A stretch of DNA of 64,000 bases from Fodinibius salipaludis (GTDB taxonomy: Bacteria; Bacteroidota; Rhodothermia; Balneolales; Balneolaceae). The stretch lies in the NCBI RefSeq assembly GCF_002287075.1, contig NZ_NSKE01000002.1, positions 124,001 through 188,000 of the forward strand. Reading direction: 5' to 3'. Positions 9,465-17,899 of the stretch are shown one piece after another (position 1 is the first letter of the stretch; each line of letters begins with the position of its first letter). The position numbers and the translations under genes are program-made. A model generated the notes under the pieces. That model ran no database searches and was not told where the DNA came from. It saw nothing but the letters and a program-made list of their open reading frames with translations.

Positions 9465-9546
9465 AATGAACCAATTTGCAGATGCCAAAAATAAGGGTAA
9501 TTTTGCAAGAAATGAACCTCATTTGCTTACAAATATTAATTCATTG

Positions 9547-11304
9547 ATGAAAGTTACACTTCGGCTATTTTCTCTTAGTATCATTGTCTTCTTTGTAGCA
9601 ATCGGAACCGCACAATCACAGGATCGACTACAAGAAAAACCTGTTGATCTATTTCAAAAAATAGATCGTGCCTACCAGCAGGAAGATATAACACTGGACC
9701 AAAAAGTCCTTTACAAATTCTTCCCTTCCGAGTCCAAGGATAAGCTGCCTGGTACAGATGATGTAAATTACAATAGTCCCCTCAAATGCGGTACCCCGGC
9801 TTATTCCGACTTTCATCGGCATAAAGCTGAACTTTCCCCATCCACTGTAAACCGCGTTGAATCTACCTTAAGTACTTCCAACATGCAGGCGTCCGAAAGC
9901 TACCAATCGCTGGATGGGCATTTTACCATTCACTACGAAACATCTGGCTCCCATGCCGTACCACCCGAAGATTCCGATAGCGACGGAATCCCCGACTACG
10001 TGGAAGAAGTAGCTGCTGCAGCGGATTCATCCTATCGTCACGAAGTTGATAACCTAAGTTATACCGATCCCATCCCCCAGGGACAGACCTATGATATACA
10101 AATTCTAAATCTTGAAAATATTTATGGCCGGACGGTAAGCACTGGAGGCGGTACTACCTATATCGATATTGAAAACGACTTTTCTGAAGGATTTCCGCCC
10201 AATGATGATCAAGATAACCAAATTGGTGCTGTCAAAGTAACGGTTGCCCACGAGTTTAAGCATGCCATACAGTACGAAGCAAATGAGTGGCAGGGCGAAA
10301 CAGAGAGTTGGCTTGAAATGGATGCAACCCTAATGGAAGAAGTTGTTTACGATAACGTCAATGATTATTACAATTATATTGCCTCCGATAATTCCATTTT
10401 CAATGATCCTTCCGGAGGATTTTATCCGGGTTCGTATGCCAATATTACATGGGCACTCTTTTTTGAGGAAAAATTCGGCTCTCAGTTTTGGGTCGATGTA
10501 TGGGAAACCATCAAAAACAATCCATTCATTTCGATGGTAGATGCCCTTACCAATCAGCTGGGCGGACCTGATTCCTTCAATCGAAATTATATTGAATCAC
10601 AACTTTGGCACTATGCCTCGGGCAATAATTCAGCACAGGGCTTCGGCTTTGAAGAAAGGCAGCATTATCCCACTCCTCCAACCTCAACCACAGGAAATAT
10701 CTTCACCGAAGAATTCCCCATCCCGCGTGAATCATCTTCTCTTTCACTCCCGGGTGCATTTGCAGCAAATTATTTTGATGTACCTCTTAAAAGCGATCTT
10801 GCTGGAAATATTAGTTTGGAAACAACATCCAACGTACAGAATAGCGGTGTAGGCTTAATCGCTTATTTTGATGACGGAACGGCGGCTCCACTTTTTTATC
10901 CCCTTGCCGATCGACAAGCTTCTGTTGAAACCACGTCCGTAAACTGGCAAAATATCAACGAGCTCGGACTTGTGCTGACAAACTCATCAACCTCATCGGC
11001 TGACGGAAATACAATCTATTTAGCTCTGGGTAGTGATAACTTTGACAATACACTAAGTCACAACTATCCAAATCCATTTAATCAAACCACTAAAATCCGG
11101 TTTACACTCGAAGAAGAAACAGACGTACAACTTAAAGTTTTTGACACATCCGGGCGCCTTGTAAAAACGCTGATTAATGAAGAGCTGACGCCAGGATTAT
11201 ATGAACCTACATTTGATGGTAGTGATCTCGCTTCAGGTGTTTATATTTACCAGCTTATCACCAACCAGAAGCAAACTGTCAAAAAGATGACGCTTATTAA
11301 GTAA
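9547..11304 (+). CDS. Secreted zinc metalloprotease with C-terminal type IX secretion sorting domain
   Basis: Probable extracellular protease of the MXAN_6640 group. The frame is open from 9466, but the ATG at 9547 (MKVTLRLFSL) gives a clean signal peptide ending AQSQ, so I use it (585 aa). A catalytic HExxH motif, AHEFKHAIQYEAN, is near residue 240, followed by TESWLEMDATLMEEVVYD, which supplies a likely third ligand. The last 80 residues form a type A sorting domain: NYPNPFNQTTKIRFTL, VFDTSGRLVKTL, and the end GVYIYQL...KKMTLIK. This matches the PorX-controlled type IX pathway encoded nearby. The substrate is unknown. Confidence 0.87.
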   Translation: MKVTLRLFSLSIIVFFVAIGTAQSQDRLQEKPVDLFQKIDRAYQQEDITLDQKVLYKFFPSESKDKLPGTDDVNYNSPLKCGTPAYSDFHRHKAELSPSTVNRVESTLSTSNMQASESYQSLDGHFTIHYETSGSHAVPPEDSDSDGIPDYVEEVAAAADSSYRHEVDNLSYTDPIPQGQTYDIQILNLENIYGRTVSTGGGTTYIDIENDFSEGFPPNDDQDNQIGAVKVTVAHEFKHAIQYEANEWQGETESWLEMDATLMEEVVYDNVNDYYNYIASDNSIFNDPSGGFYPGSYANITWALFFEEKFGSQFWVDVWETIKNNPFISMVDALTNQLGGPDSFNRNYIESQLWHYASGNNSAQGFGFEERQHYPTPPTSTTGNIFTEEFPIPRESSSLSLPGAFAANYFDVPLKSDLAGNISLETTSNVQNSGVGLIAYFDDGTAAPLFYPLADRQASVETTSVNWQNINELGLVLTNSSTSSADGNTIYLALGSDNFDNTLSHNYPNPFNQTTKIRFTLEEETDVQLKVFDTSGRLVKTLINEELTPGLYEPTFDGSDLASGVYIYQLITNQKQTVKKMTLIK

Positions 11305-11319
11305 TAAAAAGCAGAAGTG

Positions 11320-11339
11320 AAACGTGAGACGTTTTTTTT
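11320..11339. terminator. Hairpin terminator after the metalloprotease gene
   Basis: AAACGT-GAG-ACGTTT (11320-11334) followed by T residues up to 11339. It lies between the convergent metalloprotease and fahA genes. Confidence 0.7.
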
Positions 11340-11358
11340 ATCCACTCACGTCTAACAC

Positions 11359-12654
11359 CTATTCTTCCAACTCTTTAGCCGGCAATATTTTACCCTTCAC
11401 TTCCCCAAATCCGATTCTATACTCGTCAGTATCGGCATAGCCGGTCATCGTCACCTCATCCCCATCTTCTAAGAACGTTCTGGATTCACCATTTGGCAAT
11501 TCAATGGGATCAGTTCCCTTCCAACTCAATTCGAGCATACTGCCGTAGGATGATTTCTCTTCTCCGCTGATGGTTCCCGAAGCATACAGGTCGCCGGGAC
11601 GCACATTACAGCCCGTAACAGTATGATGCGCCAGCTGCTGTGCGATGTTCCAGTACAAGTTCTTGGCGTTAGAAGCACAAATTTTATGCGGTTGATCCAT
11701 GTTCTCGCTCTGTAAAAACACATCCAAATTAATATCAAATGTCCAATTACCCTCAGATTTCAAATAAGGGAGCGGCTCGGGATCTTGCTCCGGTCCTTCC
11801 ATACGAAAAGGCTCAAGGGCATCCAGCGTCACAATCCACGGTGAAACCGAAGTCGCCCAGTTCTTTGCCAAAAACGGCCCCAACGGCTGGTATTCCCACT
11901 TCTGGATGTCACGGGCACTCCAATCGTTCACCAGCATCAATCCAAAGATATGATCCTCGGCATCTTTTACCGAAATAGGGCTGCCCAGCTCATTTCCGGG
12001 TCCGGTGAGGAACCCCATCTCCAGCTCAAAATCACACAGCTTGCATTCGCTAAAAATAGGCGTATCATCACTTTCAGGCGGTAGAATCTGTCCCTGCGGA
12101 CGATGCAGCTCCGTTCCACTTATGACCACCGAACTCGCTCGTCCGTGATATCCTACCGGCAAGTGTTTCCAATTGGGCTTCAACGCATTTTCGGGATCGC
12201 GGAACATGCTGCCCACATTCGTAGCGTGCTGCTCGGAGGAATAAAAATCGGTGTAATCTCCAATATCTACCGGCAGTAGCATCTCGACCTCATTCATAGG
12301 CGTAAGAACACGTTCCCGAAGGGGTTGATTATCACGGAGCGCTGGCTCATCGGCGCTCAACAACGTACTGATATAGGAACGTGCTTCAGCCCAGGCCGAC
12401 CGGCCAAGTTCCATAAAAGTGTTTAGAGTCCGTTCACGAAACACCGGCTTGCCATCCAGCTCCGGACCGTCAAAAACTCCCGTGGCATCGAGCTCGGTCA
12501 GATTCACCACATAATTACCGATAGCCGTGCAAATAAATACTTCTCCATCATCCTTTGAGCGCGCTACCCCGTAGGGCAAGTTTTGAATTGGAAAGTGTGA
12601 ATCGGAATCTACCTCGACAAATGATTCTAAGTTCGGATCGTTTGTTGGATGCAT
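11359..12654 (-). CDS. fahA: Fumarylacetoacetase
   Basis: Hydrolyses fumarylacetoacetate to fumarate and acetoacetate, the last step of tyrosine/phenylalanine catabolism through homogentisate. The 431-aa protein has the small N-terminal SH3-like domain (QNLPYGVARSKDDGEVF) and the large FAH C-terminal domain with active-site and metal motifs: DIGDYTDFYSSEQHATNVG near residue 125, YHGRASSVVISGT near residue 167, ELEMGFLTGPGNELG near residue 205, and VNDWSARDIQKWEY near residue 240. Other homogentisate-pathway genes are not in the window. An unknown gene starts upstream on the same strand (80 bp gap). Confidence 0.93.
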   Translation of the reverse strand: MHPTNDPNLESFVEVDSDSHFPIQNLPYGVARSKDDGEVFICTAIGNYVVNLTELDATGVFDGPELDGKPVFRERTLNTFMELGRSAWAEARSYISTLLSADEPALRDNQPLRERVLTPMNEVEMLLPVDIGDYTDFYSSEQHATNVGSMFRDPENALKPNWKHLPVGYHGRASSVVISGTELHRPQGQILPPESDDTPIFSECKLCDFELEMGFLTGPGNELGSPISVKDAEDHIFGLMLVNDWSARDIQKWEYQPLGPFLAKNWATSVSPWIVTLDALEPFRMEGPEQDPEPLPYLKSEGNWTFDINLDVFLQSENMDQPHKICASNAKNLYWNIAQQLAHHTVTGCNVRPGDLYASGTISGEEKSSYGSMLELSWKGTDPIELPNGESRTFLEDGDEVTMTGYADTDEYRIGFGEVKGKILPAKELEE

Positions 12655-12733
12655 GTCGTGAATTTTAAGTTATAAATTCTGAATGATGAATTGTCTTTTC
12701 TCAGACTCTAAGAAAACATCTGGATATAAAAAT

Positions 12734-13714
12734 CTATAAAAGTTCAAGTTTTCGCAGATCTTCGCGCGGTTCATTGAAGCTACAACTGCCAAACGAAATT
12801 AATGCTACTTCGCGCAGTTCTTCAATATCTTCTGTTGATACTTCGTAATCTTTCCACCGGAAACCGGAATCAGTAAAAGAAAAATGCTCTGTATCCTCTT
12901 CTTTTAAGACCTCGGCCATCTGATCAGTCGAAAAATCATGTGCATATCCGAGCATAGCGCCACCAAATACATTAATAAATCCGTGCATTTTCGTTTTTAT
13001 CGAATGATCATAGTGACGAATGGGATGATGCAATCCTGCCGTACATTTTAGCGCTAGATTCTGCTCGCACACTTTTTGTAAGGTAAAAGCAACCTGCTCT
13101 ATCGATGGGAACATATCGGCCTCTACTCCGCCGCATCGCAACTTAAAACCGGCTTTTATTCCGTCCTCCGATACTGAGCTCTCGTTATACCGATTCATAG
13201 ATTCGAGAATCAATCCAATCTCTTTTTCCCAGTTTTTATCAAAGATCCCTTCAAAAAAAATATCGTTCGGGAATTCTGCTACATCCTTAAAATTAAGGAT
13301 CGTCTCCTCATAAATATCAGCAAGGAGGTCATCATCATTGGCAAAGACAGCTTCCCGCGGGAGCTTAATCTCCAATACATCCGTTTTAACTCGGTCTCCG
13401 TGATCAGCATAAAACTGCTCCAATGCAGCCACAATGTCTTTAATATGCTCTTTATAATCCGATACCGTCTCTGTTCTCTTGCCCAAAATCGAAAAACTAA
13501 AGGGATCTGCTTCTGCAAAAAGCGTTTTGCCATACGGCTTTAGCTCGCCCAGTCGTCCGGCCGGAATAATATATCGTGAAAGCATCCACGCATCCTTACT
13601 TTTACGATACTTATTATACTTTTGGAGAGACGTATCAAGAGAAAGGTCAGCCGGCGGAAACAAACCGGCATAATCAACAATCTCCCGCATAAATGCTTTA
13701 AAACTTGCTTTCAT
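12734..13714 (-). CDS. Unknown protein encoded beside fahA
   Basis: A 326-aa soluble protein without signal peptide or membrane segment. I do not recognise the family. It opens with MREIVDYAGLFPPADLSLD, has an acidic middle (residues about 110-165), then FKLRCGGVEADMFPSIEQV (about 210) and GLHHPIRHYD (about 250) with a His-rich patch that could bind metal, then FINVFGGAMLGYAHD and a conserved-looking end SFGSCSFNEPREDL. The pattern of GLHHP and KLRCGG on successive predicted strands would suit a barrel-type enzyme, but this is speculation. It sits between hemW and fahA on the same strand, 79 bp before fahA. Confidence 0.75.
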   Translation of the reverse strand: MKASFKAFMREIVDYAGLFPPADLSLDTSLQKYNKYRKSKDAWMLSRYIIPAGRLGELKPYGKTLFAEADPFSFSILGKRTETVSDYKEHIKDIVAALEQFYADHGDRVKTDVLEIKLPREAVFANDDDLLADIYEETILNFKDVAEFPNDIFFEGIFDKNWEKEIGLILESMNRYNESSVSEDGIKAGFKLRCGGVEADMFPSIEQVAFTLQKVCEQNLALKCTAGLHHPIRHYDHSIKTKMHGFINVFGGAMLGYAHDFSTDQMAEVLKEEDTEHFSFTDSGFRWKDYEVSTEDIEELREVALISFGSCSFNEPREDLRKLELL

Positions 13715-13765
13715 CTGCCTGTTATTCAGTTGTAATCATTTGTTCGGTTTGTATAGATAAGTAAT

Positions 13766-14890
13766 CTAATGCAACGTTACTAAATCCAAAATTATCGCAT
13801 CGGCAATTTTTATGCCTTCGTCCGTCAGGATTATGCGCTCATCAACGTTAACTTTACCCTCCTGCTCACGGTTTTCAAGATAATTCAGCTGGCGATCACT
13901 TAGCTCGTAATCATATTGCTCAGAAAGTTCTGCTACTCTTACCCCTTTTTTCGTGCGAAGCCCCATCATTAGTCGTTCTTCCGCCAACTGTTTTAAAGAA
14001 AGGACTTCTTTTTCGGGATGATCTTCGTCACGCAGATATTTCCGCAAATCCTTCTCATTTTCCCATCGTTCAGCTTTATCATCCCACCAAAAAGAATGTG
14101 CACCAGGACCTAATCCCAAATAGTTTTCGTGCTCCCAGTAATTACTGTTGTGGATAGCCTCTTTCCCGGGAATACTGTAATTACTAACCTCATAGCGTTC
14201 TATCCCCTGACTACTAAACAGTTGGTTAATAATATCAAAATGTTTAGCCACCTTATCATCTTCGGGTGGTGCAATACGTCCAAGTTCAACTTGCTTGCCC
14301 AGACGCGTTTTTGGTTCAATGGTTAAGGAGTAGGCCGAAATGTGCGGGGGATTAAACTCGAGAAGCTTTTTAACATCGCGCTCAAGCTGCTCTACAGACT
14401 GACCGGGATTTCCGTAAATAAGATCAACGGTAAACGAATTGAAGTCGGATGCGCTAAGCAGTTCCAAACACTGCAACGCTTCTTCACTGGAATGTGCACG
14501 ATGCATAAACTCCAGCAAGTCGGGTTCAAAACTTTGCACCCCCATGCTAGCCCGGCTAATGCCGAGCGATTTTAAATCCGCCAAAAATGGTGCCGACACG
14601 TCATCGGGATTCATCTCCAACGTAATCTCTTGCTCACCTATATCAAACACATCATACAGTGCCTTCATGATCTGCTCTAACTGCGCCGGTTCCAGCAATG
14701 ACGGCGTCCCCCCACCAAAATAGATGGTTTCCACCCTTTCCCGCGCAAATCTTGAATCCCGATAACTTTTTATATCCTCAACCAACCGTTCAACAAAATG
14801 CTCCCGCTCTGATGTACGCGTCACAAAATAGAAATCACAGTACGAACATGCTTGCTTGCAAAAAGGTATGTGGATATAAATTCCGGACAA
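13766..14890 (-). CDS. hemW: Radical SAM heme chaperone HemW
   Basis: Oxygen-sensitive-type HemN-like protein that hands heme to acceptor proteins. The [4Fe-4S]/SAM motif CKQACSYCDF (CxxxCxxC) is at residues 11-20, followed by VETIYFGGGTPSLL and MNPDDVSAPFL, YGNPGQSVEQL and NYWEHENYLGLGPGAHSF, all typical of HemW. The C-terminal HemN wing includes MMGLRTKKGVR. Length 374 aa is normal. The start is the ATG at 14890, in the sequence MSGIYIHIPFC. Confidence 0.93.
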   Translation of the reverse strand: MSGIYIHIPFCKQACSYCDFYFVTRTSEREHFVERLVEDIKSYRDSRFARERVETIYFGGGTPSLLEPAQLEQIMKALYDVFDIGEQEITLEMNPDDVSAPFLADLKSLGISRASMGVQSFEPDLLEFMHRAHSSEEALQCLELLSASDFNSFTVDLIYGNPGQSVEQLERDVKKLLEFNPPHISAYSLTIEPKTRLGKQVELGRIAPPEDDKVAKHFDIINQLFSSQGIERYEVSNYSIPGKEAIHNSNYWEHENYLGLGPGAHSFWWDDKAERWENEKDLRKYLRDEDHPEKEVLSLKQLAEERLMMGLRTKKGVRVAELSEQYDYELSDRQLNYLENREQEGKVNVDERIILTDEGIKIADAIILDLVTLH

Positions 14891-14936
14891 GATAATTAGG
14901 AATTAAGAATTAGGTATAAATAGAACCATTCCTAAT

Positions 14937-15485
14937 TTAATTTTTGGCATCATAAAACGGATTCGCGTCATAAGTATCTTTCTGCATATAAGCACGAGCA
15001 TATTTCACATAATTATCGGAGTGCTCTTGGATAGATTTAATCTCATCGTCTGTCAATTCGCGCTTTTTCTCTGCCGGAGTTCCCATATACATATAGCCCG
15101 ATTCCAGCCGTTTCCCGGGCGGAACCAGGCTCCCGGCTGCAATAATTACGTCGGATTCAATAATTGCCTTATCAAGCACAGTCGCATGGATTCCAATAAG
15201 TGCCCGATCGTGAATAGTGCATCCGTGAATCATCGCATTATGACCAATCGTAACATCGTCACCAATTTCGGTAGGACCGGTCTGGTTCATGACATGGATG
15301 CAAACGTTGTCCTGAATATTGGATCGATCACCGATTTGTATCCAGTTCACGTCTCCGCGGATCGTCACATTAAACCAAATGCTGCTTTCTTCCCCAATCG
15401 AAACATCACCAATGATATCTGCGCTGGGTGCTACAAATACCGAATCGGGATAATCCGGCTTTTTGTCAATAAATTCGTAAATCAT
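14937..15485 (-). CDS. Gamma carbonic anhydrase family / hexapeptide-repeat protein
   Basis: A left-handed beta-helix protein of 182 aa with imperfect hexapeptide repeats through residues 20-140 (SADIIGDVSIGEESSIWFNV, GDRSNIQDNVCIHV, GDDVTIGHNAMIHGC, RALIGIHATVLDKA). The three metal-site His residues of the family are in place: CIHVM, IGHNA and MIHGC. Family members (YrdA/PaaY type) are trimeric and bind zinc or iron; carbonic anhydrase activity varies. It starts 19 bp after the DsbA-like gene on the same strand. Confidence 0.87.
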   Translation of the reverse strand: MIYEFIDKKPDYPDSVFVAPSADIIGDVSIGEESSIWFNVTIRGDVNWIQIGDRSNIQDNVCIHVMNQTGPTEIGDDVTIGHNAMIHGCTIHDRALIGIHATVLDKAIIESDVIIAAGSLVPPGKRLESGYMYMGTPAEKKRELTDDEIKSIQEHSDNYVKYARAYMQKDTYDANPFYDAKN

Positions 15486-15504
15486 AGTATCAGTCCCTTA
15501 CCTT

Positions 15505-16086
15505 TTATTCTCCCACATACTGTTGCAGCAACTGATCGAACTGCTGAAAATTACGGGGTAGCGGATCAACCTTATCACCCTCGATAAAGAAGGTAGGTGT
15601 CGCATTAACTCCTGCGTTTCGCCCTTCCTGTCGCTGTTCCATCACGATTTTTTGGGTCTCAGAAGCATTAAGATCATTTTTGAACTGATCGATATCGAGA
15701 TCCAGCTCCCGGGCATAGTTTACAAAAAGAGAAGTGGGACTTCCCGAGCCGGACCACCGTTTCTGGTTTTCAAAAAGCAGGCTATGCATCTCATAAAACT
15801 TACCTTGGTTTTTTGCTGCTTGTGCCGCCCGCGCCGCGAGTGCCGCATACTGATGGGAATTCAACGGGAAGTATTTCATCTCAAACTCAATCTGATCGCC
15901 ATATTTGTCTTTCAACTTTTCAACTATTGGGTGGAAATACGCACAGGCCGGGCATTGATAATCACTGTACTCTACAATAGTTATCGGCTGATCACTCGAG
16001 TTTTCTTGTGCAGTTGTCTGATTCCATGTTCCCATCCCAAAAATTAATCCGGCGATTAGAACAAAGGTTATAGCTAATTTCTTCAT
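15505..16086 (-). CDS. DsbA-family thiol:disulfide oxidoreductase, secreted
   Basis: Periplasmic thioredoxin-fold protein of about 193 aa. I place the start at ATG 16086 (MKKLAITFVLIAG); the frame extends six codons further but this start gives a standard signal peptide ending in TTAQE. The active site is SDYQCPACAYFHP (CPAC) and the cis-Pro loop is NATPTFFIEGD near residue 165. The insert between them is helical (ALAARAAQAAKNQGKFYEM). This matches the DsbA/BdbD-like thioredoxin_4 group. Its protein substrates are unknown. Confidence 0.88.
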   Translation of the reverse strand: MKKLAITFVLIAGLIFGMGTWNQTTAQENSSDQPITIVEYSDYQCPACAYFHPIVEKLKDKYGDQIEFEMKYFPLNSHQYAALAARAAQAAKNQGKFYEMHSLLFENQKRWSGSGSPTSLFVNYARELDLDIDQFKNDLNASETQKIVMEQRQEGRNAGVNATPTFFIEGDKVDPLPRNFQQFDQLLQQYVGE

Positions 16087-16157
16087 CTGATTAGGGATAT
16101 ACATTAAAGTTGACTTAAAATTTAATCTTCTTGTAATACTAACGATACATTCTGACT

Positions 16158-17816
16158 TTAATTGGATGAGGCGTCCTCAATCATATCCAACCGCGTTTGC
16201 TTAAATTCATTGCCCTTTCGCCAGGTCTGCATTTCATCAGTATTAGCAATACGATAAGCCGCATCAAAAAACAGACGCACATCGGCTTTCATTCCCGAGA
16301 GATCCCAATGGGTGTTAATTTCGTCGTTTACATTATGATAATTGGCATCCTGGAGACTATCTACCATGACGGAGTAGCCTTCCGGCTTATCAATAAACTC
16401 GGTTCCCCGGTTGGGAAAAATGGCCGGTATTCCTTTTTTGGCAAGCGAAAAATGATCCGAACGGTAAAAATAACCGCGGTCGGGATGGGGATCGGGCTTC
16501 ACTTCTCTTCCCCGCTCTTCGGCTACCTTTTCAATCATATCACTAACGCTATTACGACCGTAGCCGATAAGCACTATATCTTTTGTCTTGCCGTAGACAT
16601 TCATCCCGTCCAGGTTGATATTTGCCGTAACTTTCCCCGGATGCACCGTTGGATTCTCTGCCCAGTACTGTGATCCAAGCAGCCCTACTTCTTCAGCTCC
16701 GACAAATAAAAACAACATACTTCGCTTTAGCTGGGGCTGAATTTCCTTATAAGCTCGTGCCATATTTAAAACGGCACTTACGCCGGCCGCATTGTCAAGG
16801 GCTCCATTATTAATTGAGTCGCCCTCTACCGGACTTGTTACCCCAAGATGATCATGATGAGCAGTAAACACCACATATTCATCTTTCAATCGTTCGTTGG
16901 TACCTTCAATTACACCAAGCACGTTCCTTGCATCCTTCTGGCTATATTCTGCCTTCAAATCCAAACTCAGTGATAAACCCTCTAAAGGTACCGGTTCAAA
17001 ATCCCGGTCTTCGGCTTCCTCAAGCTGATCTTCAAGGTTCAGCCCTGCACTTTCAAATAAATTGGTGCCGGCCTCTTTTGTCAGCCACCCATTGAACTTG
17101 GTCGGAGAACCTTCCATAGTTTCATTATCACGCAGATAAAACCGCTCGCGACTCCAGCTATTGGCAACTACATCCCAGCCGTATCCCGCTGACGGGGTGG
17201 TATGCACAATCAATACTCCGGCAGCTCCCAGCTCTCGTGCCTTCTCATATTTATAATCATATCGACCATAATACAAACGGGTATCTCCCCCAAACAAATC
17301 GGGATCGTCACTGGGGTCATTGTTCTTTACAACCAGTATTTTACCCTCTACATCCATATCTTTGAAGTCATCCCAATTTTCTTCCGGTGCCTGAATTCCA
17401 TATCCCACATAAACCAGTTCAGCATCATTGATAGACACCTCCTCTTCCAAATTAGATGGCCATGCTACAAAATCTGAATAGTAATCGAACTGATGTACGG
17501 CATTTCCATTTTTACGGATCTGCACCTGTGTATCCTGCCCCGTCTTTTGACCGACCAGTGGCACATCCTGAATAAATCCTCCATCTTCCGCTCCGCCTTG
17601 CAAACCGTACTCTTTTAGCTGACTAACTAAGTAGTCAACCGTTTTAAGTTCACCGACAGTTCCTGTTGCCCTGCCTTGAAACTCATCTGATGACAGCTTC
17701 GTTATCGGCTTCATCAAACTTTTCTCTGTGATGGTATCAGCCACCTGATCAATAGGGGAATTCACACATCCCACAAAAGCGCCTAATAGTAACGCGATTA
17801 TTAATAATTTCTTCAT
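16158..17816 (-). CDS. M28-family zinc peptidase lipoprotein with PA domain
   Basis: Envelope aminopeptidase-like enzyme, 552 aa, with a lipoprotein signal (LLLGAFVGC, Cys17). A PA (protease-associated) insert covers about residues 130-260 (KILVVKNNDPSDDPD, LGAAGVLIVHTT). The M28 catalytic core follows: TAHHDHLGV (first Zn His) near residue 325, NNGALDNAAGVSAVL (bridging Asp), VGAEEVGLLGS (catalytic Glu and ligand), INLDGMNVYG and YRSDHFSLAKKGIPAIF (last His). Substrate specificity is not predictable. It is separated from the DUF2339 gene by 83 bp. Confidence 0.9.
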   Translation of the reverse strand: MKKLLIIALLLGAFVGCVNSPIDQVADTITEKSLMKPITKLSSDEFQGRATGTVGELKTVDYLVSQLKEYGLQGGAEDGGFIQDVPLVGQKTGQDTQVQIRKNGNAVHQFDYYSDFVAWPSNLEEEVSINDAELVYVGYGIQAPEENWDDFKDMDVEGKILVVKNNDPSDDPDLFGGDTRLYYGRYDYKYEKARELGAAGVLIVHTTPSAGYGWDVVANSWSRERFYLRDNETMEGSPTKFNGWLTKEAGTNLFESAGLNLEDQLEEAEDRDFEPVPLEGLSLSLDLKAEYSQKDARNVLGVIEGTNERLKDEYVVFTAHHDHLGVTSPVEGDSINNGALDNAAGVSAVLNMARAYKEIQPQLKRSMLFLFVGAEEVGLLGSQYWAENPTVHPGKVTANINLDGMNVYGKTKDIVLIGYGRNSVSDMIEKVAEERGREVKPDPHPDRGYFYRSDHFSLAKKGIPAIFPNRGTEFIDKPEGYSVMVDSLQDANYHNVNDEINTHWDLSGMKADVRLFFDAAYRIANTDEMQTWRKGNEFKQTRLDMIEDASSN

Positions 17817-17899
17817 TTTTTTACCTGTTTAATTTAAATATGACTTCAAATCTTATGGGCTTGAAAGTAATACTTTTTTTCATGATTGCTAAGCTGTAA

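Noticed and set aside
9466-9546. Upstream start of the secreted metalloprotease at 9466
   Set aside because: It would place 27 polar residues before the signal peptide; the ATG at 9547 gives a normal export signal.
15021-15587. 188-codon open frame antisense to the gamma carbonic anhydrase-like gene
   Set aside because: The hexapeptide-repeat protein on the minus strand explains the sequence.
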